Source of the DNA: Nocardioides potassii
Lineage (GTDB): Bacteria > Actinomycetota > Actinomycetes > Propionibacteriales > Nocardioidaceae
DNA length: 64,000 nucleotides
Reading direction: 5' to 3'
Assembly (NCBI RefSeq): GCF_021648885.1
Contig: NZ_JAKJHZ010000012.1
Coordinates: 124,001-188,000 of the forward strand
A program made the position numbers and the translations under genes. Below the pieces are notes generated by a model. That model was not told where the DNA came from, did not search any database, and saw only the letters and a list, made by a program, of their open reading frames with translations. How positions within the stretch are numbered: the first letter of the stretch is position 1; every line of letters starts with the position of its first letter. This document shows, one piece after another, positions 49,913 through 59,172 of the stretch.

Positions 49913-50667
49913 GGGAGCGCGCCCAGCTTGGCGGCCTGGTCGCGCATCACCGCGTCGTAGGCGGGGCGGTCGGCCCACTTGAGGAAGTACGCCTGGCGCG
50001 CCGGCTCGTCGGGCACTATCACGTCCTCCCCGGCGTCCATCCCCGCCAGCACGGCGGCCGCGATGTCGTCGGCGCTGATCCTGGAGCGCTCGACGAGGCC
50101 GCCCACGACCTGGCCGATCGCCTCGTCGCTGCCCTGCATCGAGTCCATCAGGTTCGTGCGGAAGTAGGAGGGGCACACCACGCTCGCCCGGATGCCGTAC
50201 GACGCCAGCTCGTGGCCGCAGGTCTCGGTGAACGCCACCACCGCGGCCTTCGTGGCGTTGTAGGAGCCCATCCCTCCCGGGTGGACCAGGCCGGCGAGCG
50301 AGGCGACGTTGACCAGGTGGCCCGAACGCTGCTCCTTGAGCATCGGGACGAAGGTCCGCGTCCCGCGGACCAGCCCGAAGAGGTTGATGTCGGTGATCCA
50401 CTGCCACTCCTCGAGCGTGCAGCGGTCCACCCGGCCGCCGCCGGCGACGCCGGCGTTGTTGACCAGCACGTCGAGACCGCCCCAGCGCTCACGCACGGTG
50501 TCGAGGGCGGCGGCCCAGTCGTCGTCGGAGGTGATGTCGAGAGTGAGGTCGATGCCGTCACCGGCCACTCGGTCGGTGGCGAGCACCTCGTCGCCGCGGG
50601 CGCGGAAGGCGGAGGTGAGCGCCGCACCCAGGCCGGACGCCGCTCCGGTCACGAGAACGCGGCTCAT
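49909..50667 (-). CDS. Short-chain dehydrogenase/reductase
   Basis: A 252-aa classical SDR: VLVTGAASGLGAALTSAFRARGDEVLATDR (TGxxxGxG), LVNNAGVAGGGRVD, VNVASLAGLVHPGGMGSYNATKAAVVAF (Ser, Tyr, Lys) and VCPSYFRTNLMDSM. The Asp after the second strand (ATDR) suggests NAD. It overlaps both neighbours by 4 bp, inside the acyl-CoA dehydrogenase operon, so it probably oxidises a hydroxyacyl intermediate. Confidence 0.9.
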   Translation of the reverse strand: MSRVLVTGAASGLGAALTSAFRARGDEVLATDRVAGDGIDLTLDITSDDDWAAALDTVRERWGGLDVLVNNAGVAGGGRVDRCTLEEWQWITDINLFGLVRGTRTFVPMLKEQRSGHLVNVASLAGLVHPGGMGSYNATKAAVVAFTETCGHELASYGIRASVVCPSYFRTNLMDSMQGSDEAIGQVVGGLVERSRISADDIAAAVLAGMDAGEDVIVPDEPARQAYFLKWADRPAYDAVMRDQAAKLGALP

Positions 50668-51893
50668 CCGACGTACTTCCCGAGCTCGATCTTGGCGACC
50701 ACGTTGCGGTGGACCTCGTCCGGGCCGTCGGCGAGCCGCAGCGAGCGGGCGCCGACCCACGCGTTGGCGAGCGGGAAGTCGTCCGACATGCCGCCGCCGC
50801 CGTGCAGCTGGATCGCCATGTCGATCACGTCGAGCGCCATGTTGGGCACCTCGACCTTGATCTCGGAGACGGCGGAGTAGGCCTCGCGGCTCATCCCCTG
50901 GTCGAGCAGCCAGGCCGCGTGCATGACGAGCAGGCGTGAGCGGTTGATCGCGATGCGGGCATCGGCGATGCGCTCGCGGTTGCCGCCGAGGTTCGCGATC
51001 GGCTTGCCGAAGGCGGTGCGGGAGACGGCTCGTGTGCAGGCGAGCTCCAGGGCGCGCTCGGCCAGGCCGATCGCCCGCATGCAGTGGTGGACGCGGCCCG
51101 GCCCGAGACGACCCTGGGCGATCTCGAAGGCGCGACCGGGCCCGAGCAGGACGTTGCCGACCGGGACGCGCACGTCGGTGAAGGACACCTCGCCGTGGCC
51201 GAGCGGCTCGTCGTAGTAGCCCATCGTGGTGAGCATCCGCTCGACCTCCACGCCCTCGGTGTCGCGCGGCACGAGCACCATCGTGTGCCGCGAGTGCCGG
51301 TCCGCCTCGGGGTCGGAGAGGCCCATGAACACGAAGATCTTGCAGTCCGGGTTACCCACTCCGGTCGACCACCACTTGCGGCCGTTGATGACGACCTCGT
51401 CGCCCTCGATGCGGGCCGTCGCGGCCATGTTGGTCGCGTCGGACGAGGCGACCGCGGGCTCGGTCATGCAGAAGGCGCTGCGGATCTCGGCGCGGAGGAG
51501 CGGCTCGAGCCACTGGGCACGCTGCTCGTCGGTGCCGTACTTGAGCAGCACCTCCATGTTGCCCGTGTCGGGTGCGTTGCAGTTGAAGACCAGCGGCGCG
51601 AGGAACGAGCGGCCCATCACCTCGGCCACGGCGGCGTAGTCGACGTTGCTGAGGCCCTCCCCGTAGGACCCCGCGTGCGCGGCCGGCAGGAACAGGTTCC
51701 ACAGCCCCTGCTCCCGGGCCTTCGCCTGGAGCTCCCCGATCACCGGGTCGGGCGTCCAGCTGTCGCCCCCGCTCTCGCGCGCGACCTTGATCCGGTGGTG
51801 CACCTCGGCCTCCACCGGCTCGATCTCCGAGGTGAGGAACGCATGCACGCGCTCGCGCAGGTCGGCGGCGCGGGGGGAGAGGGAGAAGTCCAT
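50664..51893 (-). CDS. Acyl-CoA dehydrogenase
   Basis: A 409-aa flavoenzyme of the ACAD10/11-like branch that makes the alpha-beta double bond in acyl-CoA. The FAD-binding block is FCMTEPAVASSDATNMAATARIEGDEVVINGRKWWSTG; the C-terminal helices include QLHGGGGMSDDFPLANAWVGARSLRLADGPDEVHRNVVAKIEL. It leads the operon acyl-CoA dehydrogenase, SDR, kinase-like, phosphatase, SDR. A TetR gene diverges after 28 bp, with a perfect palindrome in the gap. Confidence 0.93.
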   Translation of the reverse strand: MDFSLSPRAADLRERVHAFLTSEIEPVEAEVHHRIKVARESGGDSWTPDPVIGELQAKAREQGLWNLFLPAAHAGSYGEGLSNVDYAAVAEVMGRSFLAPLVFNCNAPDTGNMEVLLKYGTDEQRAQWLEPLLRAEIRSAFCMTEPAVASSDATNMAATARIEGDEVVINGRKWWSTGVGNPDCKIFVFMGLSDPEADRHSRHTMVLVPRDTEGVEVERMLTTMGYYDEPLGHGEVSFTDVRVPVGNVLLGPGRAFEIAQGRLGPGRVHHCMRAIGLAERALELACTRAVSRTAFGKPIANLGGNRERIADARIAINRSRLLVMHAAWLLDQGMSREAYSAVSEIKVEVPNMALDVIDMAIQLHGGGGMSDDFPLANAWVGARSLRLADGPDEVHRNVVAKIELGKYVG

Positions 51894-51907
51894 GTGGTTG
51901 ACCTTCG

Positions 51908-51936
51908 CACACTGTTGAGCAATGCTCAACAGTGTG
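51908..51936. promoter_or_regulatory. 29-bp perfect palindrome, TetR operator
   Basis: CACACTGTTGAGCA (51908-51921), one central A, and its exact complement (51923-51936) span almost the whole gap between the acyl-CoA dehydrogenase and TetR starts. It contains the ATG at 51922. A TetR dimer here could repress both directions and also hide the start of its own gene. Confidence 0.9.
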
Positions 51937-52539
51937 TCCGACCCCGTGGTGCGCAGGCGTCTGAGCGCCGACGACCGCCGCCGGCAGCTGGTGGGGATCG
52001 GGCTGGCCAAGATCGTCGAGACCCCGATCCAGGACCTCTCGCTCGACGAGGTCGCCGCCGACGCCGGCATCTCCCGGGGCCTGCTGTTCCACTACTTCCC
52101 GACGAAGACCGACTTCTACCTCGCCTGCATCGCCGCCGCGGGGCGCCGGATCCTGCGCACCACGGCGCCCGACCCGGACCTGCCCCCCGACGCGCAGGTC
52201 GAGATGACGACCCGGCTGATGGTCGAGCAGATCGACCGTCGCCGCTCCTTCTACCTCGCGCTGGTGCACGGCCACGGGGTCGCCGACCCCCGGGTCAGCG
52301 AGGTGATGGACTCGGTGCGTGACGGCAGCACGGACCGGGTGATGGTCGCGCTCGACGTCCCGGAGCGCCAGCGCGACGTCGTACGCGCGTGGTGGGCCTA
52401 CACCGAGGACCGGGCGCTCACCTGGTCGGCGGTGCCGACCGGCGAACGCCCGGTCCAGGTGTCGGAGCTGGTCGGGGAGTGCGTCGCCGCTCTCCACGCC
52501 CTCCTCGGTCTTACTTCGTCACGCGCCCCGTCACGCTGA
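51922..52539 (+). CDS. TetR-family regulator of the acyl-CoA dehydrogenase operon
   Basis: A 205-aa repressor. Residues 18-62 form the helix-turn-helix (RRQLVGIGLAKIVETPIQDLSLDEVAADAGISRGLLFHYFPTKTDFYLACIAAAG). The rest is the ligand-binding helical domain. ATG 51922 lies inside the palindrome; GTG 51934 is a possible alternative (4 residues shorter). It diverges from the acyl-CoA dehydrogenase operon and most likely responds to an acyl-CoA. The 3-prime end overlaps the convergent protease gene by 29 bp. Confidence 0.9.
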   Translation: MLNSVSDPVVRRRLSADDRRRQLVGIGLAKIVETPIQDLSLDEVAADAGISRGLLFHYFPTKTDFYLACIAAAGRRILRTTAPDPDLPPDAQVEMTTRLMVEQIDRRRSFYLALVHGHGVADPRVSEVMDSVRDGSTDRVMVALDVPERQRDVVRAWWAYTEDRALTWSAVPTGERPVQVSELVGECVAALHALLGLTSSRAPSR

Positions 52540-54097
52540 AGCGCTGGTTGTCGTCGAGGGGCTTGCCCTGGCAGGCCAGGACGGTCTTCTTGTTGCAGTT
52601 GTAGCGCGTGGAGCCGTTGACGAGCGTCACGGACACCGCACCGACCTTCCGCCCGTCGAAGCTGACCCGGGTGCGACCGTCACCGGCACGGTTGAGCCGG
52701 ACGAGGCGGACCTGACGCTTGCCGTCGAGGCGGTGCACCACGACGACCGCCGACGGGGTCGTGCGCTTGAGCGGGCCGTTGACCGAGACCGCGAGCTTCC
52801 ACTTCTTGCCCGAGAGCCCACGACCGGGGACGTAGGCGTAGGACGCGGACGCGAGGTGGTTGATCCGGACCGCGAACGTCTTGGCGCGCCTGCCCTTGCT
52901 GAGCCGCTTGCCGCCGCGCAGCTTGGGGAACGGGTACTCGGCGCCCTCGGGGAAGTTGACGGCCGGCGTGAGGTTGCCCGCGGCGTAGGTCGAGTAGACC
53001 TTGGTGAAGCCACCCTTCTTGCGCAGGATCTTCTGCAGGGCGCCGATGCTGTTCTTGCCGCCGTCCTTCTTGAGCGAGCCGGCCTGCTGCCACGCCTTCT
53101 TGACGATGCTGATGCCGTAGTTGTGGGACAGGTACTCCCAGAAGGTCCAGTTGCCGTACTGGTAGCCGGCCTTGTTGCTGAACGCGTCGAGCGGGACGTA
53201 GGGCGCGTAGACCTGGCTCCAGGGGAAGTACTGACGGTTGTCGTTGACCTGGGTGGCGAGGCGCTCCTCCATCCAGGTGGCCGTCGACTCCATCATCCAG
53301 GGGTCCTCGGCGTAGTCGTAGGCGTACTGCACCGCGTGGAAGAACTCGTGGGCAGCAGTCACCGTCAGGTTGTCGGTCGGGGTGGCCGGGCCGGGGAATT
53401 GCGCGGCGGCGAAGTCGTTGTCGAGCACGCAGTAGCCGGAGCCGGTGCGCTTGGTGACCCGCTTCTCGCCGGCACAGAAGCCGTAGATGTCGCCGCCGAG
53501 GTCCTTGAGGTAGACGTCGAAGAGCGGGCTGCCGCCGCGCACGCCGTCGGTCAACGGGGCGCGGAAGCCCAGGTCGTCCACGATCGAGGTCCAGACCGAG
53601 TCCATCACCGCGAGGTTCTGCGCGGGCCAGTCGGGCGACGGCGGCGCGTCGGAGCCGGTGGGCACGTAGTGCAGGCACAGGCGGGTGTTGCAGATAGGGG
53701 CAGCCTCGGGGACGGTGTAGCCGAAGCCCTGGTCGTCGGCCGCGCCGTCGGTGGGGCGCGCCAGCAGTGAGTCGGCCAGCGTGCGCTCCTTGCCGCTCAG
53801 CTCGGGCTTGCGCAGCCACAGGTCGCGCAGGGCGATCGTGGCGGACGGGTCGCGCCGCAGCGCGCTGCCCTTCAGGACGCGGCGAGCCGTGGCGAGGACG
53901 TCGGAGGCGGTCTGCTTGCCGAACGCGGGCGGGGCGACCTCGTCGGCGAAGTCGGGGACCTCGCCCGGCGACAGGACGCCGGCGCCGGACCAGGAGGGTC
54001 GGTCGGCTCGGGTGTCACCGGCGGCGACGGCGGGTGCGGACAGGGCCGCACCGCCCATCAGTGCCAGGGCGACAGCGGTGGTGACGATTCGGCGCAT
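52511..54097 (-). CDS. Secreted metalloprotease-like protein (MXAN_6640 type)
   Basis: A 528-aa exported protein. Signal peptide 1-25 (VALALMGGAALSAPAVAAG). The zinc motif is VTAAHEFFHAVQYAYDYAEDPWMMESTATWMEE: HExxH plus a downstream Glu. The N-terminal region has a cysteine pair (ICNTRLCLHYV), and the C-terminal 130 residues are a Lys/Arg-rich beta domain (VSVTLVNGSTRYNCNKKTVL). These features fit the MXAN_6640 family of putative metalloproteases. The target is unknown. It shares 29 bp with the convergent TetR gene. Confidence 0.8.
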   Translation of the reverse strand: MRRIVTTAVALALMGGAALSAPAVAAGDTRADRPSWSGAGVLSPGEVPDFADEVAPPAFGKQTASDVLATARRVLKGSALRRDPSATIALRDLWLRKPELSGKERTLADSLLARPTDGAADDQGFGYTVPEAAPICNTRLCLHYVPTGSDAPPSPDWPAQNLAVMDSVWTSIVDDLGFRAPLTDGVRGGSPLFDVYLKDLGGDIYGFCAGEKRVTKRTGSGYCVLDNDFAAAQFPGPATPTDNLTVTAAHEFFHAVQYAYDYAEDPWMMESTATWMEERLATQVNDNRQYFPWSQVYAPYVPLDAFSNKAGYQYGNWTFWEYLSHNYGISIVKKAWQQAGSLKKDGGKNSIGALQKILRKKGGFTKVYSTYAAGNLTPAVNFPEGAEYPFPKLRGGKRLSKGRRAKTFAVRINHLASASYAYVPGRGLSGKKWKLAVSVNGPLKRTTPSAVVVVHRLDGKRQVRLVRLNRAGDGRTRVSFDGRKVGAVSVTLVNGSTRYNCNKKTVLACQGKPLDDNQRFSVTGRVTK

Positions 54098-54158
54098 GGT
54101 TCCCCTCGTGGTCGGCGTCTCGCAGGCGACCCTAACGCGCCGAGGCGTCAGATCCGCA

Positions 54159-54554
54159 TCACAGATCGGCGATGTGCTCGATGATCGCCGTGGTCGAGAT
54201 CGCCGGGGTCCGCTCGAGGTAGACGACCTCGCAGACGTCGCCCAGCTCGTCGAACCTGCCCGCCCAGTCGTCCCCCATCACGAGGACGTCCGCGCCGTGC
54301 TCGAGGACGTAGTCGCGCTTGAGCTCCAGGCTCTCCTCGACGAACACCTCGTCGACGACCTTCAGGGCGCCCACGATCGCGAGGCGCTCCCGCTGGCTGA
54401 AGATCGGGGCACGGCCCTTCTTGCGCTCGTTGAGCGCGTCGGCCGAGACGCCGACGACCAGTCGGTCGCCGAGCGCGGCGGCCCGCTCCAGCACGCGCAG
54501 GTGCCCGACGTGGAAGACGTCGAACGTGCCGAAGGTGATCACGGTGCGAGGCAT
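54159..54554 (-). CDS. Cytidylyltransferase-like nucleotidyltransferase
   Basis: A 131-aa nucleotidyltransferase fold enzyme. VITFGTFDVFHVGHLRVLERAA (HxGH) near residue 5, MGDDWAGRFDEL and the end YLERTPAISTTAIIEHI (ISTT) match the glycerol-3-phosphate cytidylyltransferase (TagD) group, which makes CDP-glycerol for wall polymers; FMN adenylyl or sugar transfer are alternatives. ATG 54554 or 54563 may start. It diverges from the DUF445 gene over 36 bp. Confidence 0.88.
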   Translation of the reverse strand: MPRTVITFGTFDVFHVGHLRVLERAAALGDRLVVGVSADALNERKKGRAPIFSQRERLAIVGALKVVDEVFVEESLELKRDYVLEHGADVLVMGDDWAGRFDELGDVCEVVYLERTPAISTTAIIEHIADL

Positions 54555-54590
54555 GCGCGGCATTCTGGCACGGTCGGAGAAGATGGCCGC

Positions 54591-55865
54591 ATGCCCCAGT
54601 CGCAGCCCGCCATCTCGATGATCACGCCCGATCCGGGCGCGGACGAGGCGCGCCGCCGTGGGCTGCGCCGGATGCGGACCGTCGCGGTCGGACTGCTGCT
54701 GCTCGCCGCCTGCGTGTACGTCGCCACGCTGGGGCGCGACGGGGCCTGGGGCTTCGTCAACGCGGGCGCCGAGGCGTCGATGGTCGGCGCGATCGCCGAC
54801 TGGTTCGCCGTCACCGCGCTGTTCAAGCACCCGCTCGGGCTGCCGATCCCGCACACCGCGCTCATCCCGCGCCGCAAGGACGAGCTCGGGCGCGGGCTCG
54901 AGGAGTTCGTGGGGGAGAACTTCCTCCAGGAGGCGGTCATCCGTGAGCGCGTCACGGCCGCGACCATCTCGCTGCGGGTCGGCACCTGGCTCGGCGACCC
55001 GGCCAACGCGCGCCGCGTCGTCGACGAGGTCTCCGACGTCGCCGCGATCGCGCTCGGCAACGTCCGCGACGACCACATCGCCGACCTGGTCACCGAGGCG
55101 CTGGTGCCACGGTTCCGCGAGGAGCCGATCTCGCCGCTGCTCGGCACGACGCTGATGGAGGTGCTGCGCGACGACCTGCACCACGGCGTCGTCGACCTCG
55201 TGGTCGAGGAGATGCACCGCTGGCTGGTCGACAACCCCGACACGTTCGCCCGGGTGCTGGGCGAGCGCGCGCCCTGGTGGGCACCGCCCAAGCTCAACGA
55301 CGCGGTCGTGACGCGGATCCACCTCGAGGCGGTCGCCTGGGTGGAGGACATCCGCGACGACCCGCACCACCGGGCGCGCGAGGCGCTCGACTCGATGCTC
55401 GGCCAGCTGGCCCACGACCTGCTCAACGACCAGGAGACGATCGACCGCGCCGAGGGCTTCAAGAACCGGCTGCTCGAGCACCCGCAGGTCGTCACGACGG
55501 CGATCTCGCTGTGGAAGGCGATGCGCTCGGCGCTCCTCGGCTCGGTGCGCGACCCCGAGGGCGCCGTACGTCGCCGGTTGCTCGAGGAGCTCAACCTGTT
55601 CGCCGGGCGGCTGCGCGACGACGCCGCCCTCCGCGAGCGCCTGGACCGCCGGGCCGCCGACGTCGCGGTCTTCGCCGTCGGCCGCTACGGCGCCGAGCTG
55701 ACCACCGTGATCACCCACACCATCGAGCGCTGGGACGGCAAGGAGGCCGCCCGCAGGATCGAGCTGCACGTCGGGCGCGACCTGCAGTTCATCCGGATCA
55801 ACGGCACGATCGTCGGCGGTCTGGTCGGCGTGGTGATCCACGCGATCAGCCTGGCGGTCAGCTGA
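54591..55865 (+). CDS. DUF445 family membrane protein
   Basis: A 424-aa protein with an N-terminal helix (TVAVGLLLLAACVYVATL), the signature WGFVNAGAEASMVGAIADWFAVTALFKHPLGLPIPHTALIPRRKDELGRGLEEFVGENFL, a long charged helical body and a C-terminal helix (INGTIVGGLVGVVIHAISL). This is DUF445 (YheB/YjiN family), membrane-anchored at both ends. Function unknown. The PLD-like gene is convergent, 3 bp away. Confidence 0.9.
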   Translation: MPQSQPAISMITPDPGADEARRRGLRRMRTVAVGLLLLAACVYVATLGRDGAWGFVNAGAEASMVGAIADWFAVTALFKHPLGLPIPHTALIPRRKDELGRGLEEFVGENFLQEAVIRERVTAATISLRVGTWLGDPANARRVVDEVSDVAAIALGNVRDDHIADLVTEALVPRFREEPISPLLGTTLMEVLRDDLHHGVVDLVVEEMHRWLVDNPDTFARVLGERAPWWAPPKLNDAVVTRIHLEAVAWVEDIRDDPHHRAREALDSMLGQLAHDLLNDQETIDRAEGFKNRLLEHPQVVTTAISLWKAMRSALLGSVRDPEGAVRRRLLEELNLFAGRLRDDAALRERLDRRAADVAVFAVGRYGAELTTVITHTIERWDGKEAARRIELHVGRDLQFIRINGTIVGGLVGVVIHAISLAVS

Positions 55866-55868
55866 GCC

Positions 55869-57083
55869 CTACTTCCGGCAGGGCTTCATCACCGGCATGA
55901 CCCCCGACCGACCCTGGAACGCCCGCGAGTACGCGTCGTCGAAGTGCGCGAGGTACTGGTCGTGGAGCCACCGGTTGCCGACGATGCGCACCATCACCTC
56001 GTCGTTGTAGAGCAGTCCGCCGCACGTCGTGTTGGACGTCCCGGTCACGACGAGGTCGGTGACCTTGCCGCGGTAGCCGGCGTGCGCGACCAGCAACTTG
56101 TCGTGGGTGAGCACGGTGCGGACGGCGTCGTCGGGGATGTCGCCGGTCGGCTGGGGCGTCTCGATCCAGTTCTCGATCGTGTCGCGCGAGGTGATCACCC
56201 GGACCTTGCAGCCCGCCCTCGACAGGCGCGCCAGCTGCCGTCGTACGTCGTCGCGCTGGATGACGGCGAACATGGCGGAGACGCGCGACCCCTTCGGGCA
56301 CGACAGGTCCTTCATCGTGTCCAGGAGCAGGTCGCGACGGTTGGGGTAGACGGTCGCGGTGATCGGGCCGTGGGAGTACACCTTGTCCCGGTCGTCCCAC
56401 CGCTTGCCGCCGGCCTTGGTGCTCTGCGCCTCGAGCCGCGTGAAGTAGTCGAGGCCGAAGGCGTAGAGGCCGGGGTCGTCGATCTTGAGCATCGAGTTGT
56501 ACTGGCGGTACTGGCGGTCCTCGAGGTTGGCCGAGGACGTGATGAACGACTGCACGCCGCCGATGTCGGTCAGGTAGAACTTCAGGTGCTGGACGTCCTG
56601 GCTGTCCGGGTAGGGGCCGGGTGCGCGCCACGGCAGGCAGGCGCCGTCGCAGATCGTGACGTTCGTGCGGGTCGGGTCCTGGTCCTCGATCCCCTCGATG
56701 AGCCGGCGTCCGTGGCGGTTGAGCCGCAGGTCGTCGTCGCCGACGAGGTAGACGGTCGCGCCGCGGCGCTGGGCGGCGAGCAGAGCTTCGGTCGGGGGCT
56801 TGATGTCCCAGCGGAACATCGCCACGCGGATCGTGTCGCCGGGCCCGGCCGACTCGAACAGCGTGCTCGCGCGGCGCAGCACCGTCGGGTCGGACGGGAC
56901 GTGGGGGGGAGAGGAGAAGCAGACCTCGACGCCGGTGTCGGTGAAGCAGCCGGACTTGTTGCGAGCTGCCGCACCCTCACCTGCTGCTGTGCCCGACGAG
57001 ACGGCCGCCGTCAGGGTGGCCAGGCCGATCAGGCCGGCCGCGAGCATCGTCATCCACCGTCGTGTCCCCACGGTCGACCACAC
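55869..57083 (-). CDS. Secreted phospholipase D-like protein, paralogue 2
   Basis: A 404-aa exported protein with a signal peptide (MLAAGLIGLATLTAAVSSGTAAG). First HKD: HLKFYLTD (His166, Lys168, Asp173) with ITSSANL, complete. Second: HDKLLVAH (His327, Lys329) with TGTSNTT, Asp replaced by His. Cysteine pairs (CFTDTGVEVC; CDGAC) suggest disulphides. Compared with the copy at 3874-5343 it keeps one more catalytic residue. Hydrolysis of phosphodiesters is plausible; substrate unknown. GTG 57083 or 57068 may start. Confidence 0.8.
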   Translation of the reverse strand: MWSTVGTRRWMTMLAAGLIGLATLTAAVSSGTAAGEGAAARNKSGCFTDTGVEVCFSSPPHVPSDPTVLRRASTLFESAGPGDTIRVAMFRWDIKPPTEALLAAQRRGATVYLVGDDDLRLNRHGRRLIEGIEDQDPTRTNVTICDGACLPWRAPGPYPDSQDVQHLKFYLTDIGGVQSFITSSANLEDRQYRQYNSMLKIDDPGLYAFGLDYFTRLEAQSTKAGGKRWDDRDKVYSHGPITATVYPNRRDLLLDTMKDLSCPKGSRVSAMFAVIQRDDVRRQLARLSRAGCKVRVITSRDTIENWIETPQPTGDIPDDAVRTVLTHDKLLVAHAGYRGKVTDLVVTGTSNTTCGGLLYNDEVMVRIVGNRWLHDQYLAHFDDAYSRAFQGRSGVMPVMKPCRK

Positions 57084-57121
57084 TAGGCGACCTCTGCGGA
57101 GGAACTGGTTGACTGGGAGCC

Positions 57122-57376
57122 ATGAGCTCCACCCCGGACCCCGTCGACGTGCCGATCCGTGACGAGTCGATCCGCCTGGGCCAGTTCCTCAAGCTCGCCA
57201 ACCTCGTCGAGACCGGTGCCGAGGCCAAGCCGGTGATCGCGGACGGCGCCGTCCGGGTCAACGGCGAGGTGGAGACGCGACGGGGCCGCCAGCTCGCCGC
57301 GGGTGACGTGGTCACGCTGGGCGGGCAGGCGGCCCGGGTCGCCACCGGAGAGGTCGAGATCGACGTCCCCTGGTAG
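57122..57376 (+). CDS. S4-domain RNA-binding protein
   Basis: An 84-aa protein with a single S4 RNA-binding domain: SIRLGQFLKLANLVETGAEAKPVIADGAVRVNGEVETRRGRQLAAGDVV. Short S4 proteins of the YaaA/RlbA type bind rRNA. It is divergent from the PLD-like gene, and convergent with the ABC permease gene 15 bp away. Confidence 0.9.
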   Translation: MSSTPDPVDVPIRDESIRLGQFLKLANLVETGAEAKPVIADGAVRVNGEVETRRGRQLAAGDVVTLGGQAARVATGEVEIDVPW

Positions 57377-57391
57377 CGGGATGGGGGCCGG

Positions 57392-58137
57392 CTACTTCAC
57401 CTCGCGGTGGAGCACCCGGTAGGTGCCGATCGCCAGTGGCAGGAGCACCCAGACCGCGGCCGAGGTCACCAGCCGGGCCCAGTCCTCGCCGGCCATCCGG
57501 CCCTCGAAGAGGGGGCCGGTGACGGTGTCGAGGTTGAGCCAGCGACCGACGTCCTCGAGCGAGGAGATGGCCGTCGTGGCGATCGACCAGACCGTCGGCA
57601 GCACGAGCACCGACACGATGGCGACCGGGGTGTTGAGGAAGAGCAGCCCGAAGGCGACGCCCTGCAGCACGTAGACCAGCAGCGCGAGCACGGTCCCGCC
57701 GGCGATCGCGGCGCTGACGTCCCACTCGCCGGTGCCGCCGACGACGTTGGCGAGCGCCGCCGCCGCGACGGCGGCGGCGAGGACCACGACCGCGAGGGCG
57801 AGCGCCGCGAGGGCCTTGGCCAGCACCACCCGGCCGCGGCGGGGCTCGAGGACGAAGGTCACCAGCCCGGTCCTTTGCGACCACTCCGCGGTCGCGGCCA
57901 TCACGCCGATGATCGGCAGGAGCATGGCGAGCGGGAGGGTGGCCAGGCCGACGAGGCCCCGGAACGACGCGTCTTCGGCGGGACCCCAGATGACGAAGCC
58001 CGCGAGGATGAGCGCGGCCGCGGCGGCCATCACGACGATCATCCAGCGGCCGGAGCGGGTGTCGACCATCTTGCGCAGCTCCGCGCGCAGGGTGCGGGAG
58101 AAGGGGACGCCGGGACGTCCCTCGAGGGTGGCGGTGC

Positions 58138-58141
<4 letters not shown>
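57392..58141 (-). CDS. ABC-2 type transporter permease
   Basis: A 249-aa membrane protein with about six helices (WMIVVMAAAAALILAGFVIW; PLAMLLPIIGVMAATAEW; LAALALAVVVLAAAVAAAALANVVG; VLALLVYVLQGVAFGLLFL; PVAIVSVLVLPTVWSI; LVTSAAVWVLLPLAIGTY). It lacks ATP-binding motifs and pairs with the ATPase gene, whose stop overlaps its start (58138-58141). Substrate unknown. Confidence 0.87.
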
Positions 58142-59034
<893 letters not shown>

Positions 59035-59076
59035 GGCCCCAGCCTCCCCGCGCCGGGAGGGGCGGACATCGGGCAC

Positions 59077-59129
59077 AGGTGTCGGTCGGGTCCACCCCAG
59101 GTATCGGCGTGCATCGCACGACGACACCT
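59077..59129. promoter_or_regulatory. Inverted half-sites in the ABC/two-component divergent region
   Basis: AGGTGTCG (59077-59084) and CGACACCT (59122-59129) are perfect complements separated by 37 nt, in the 138-bp gap between the ABC ATPase gene and the sensor kinase gene. They could be two sites for the NarL-type response regulator, but the spacing is long and chance is not excluded. Confidence 0.3.
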
Positions 59130-59172
59130 TGGTCGGACGTGGACGCCCGCCGCGACGTCCTACGCTCGAGGG

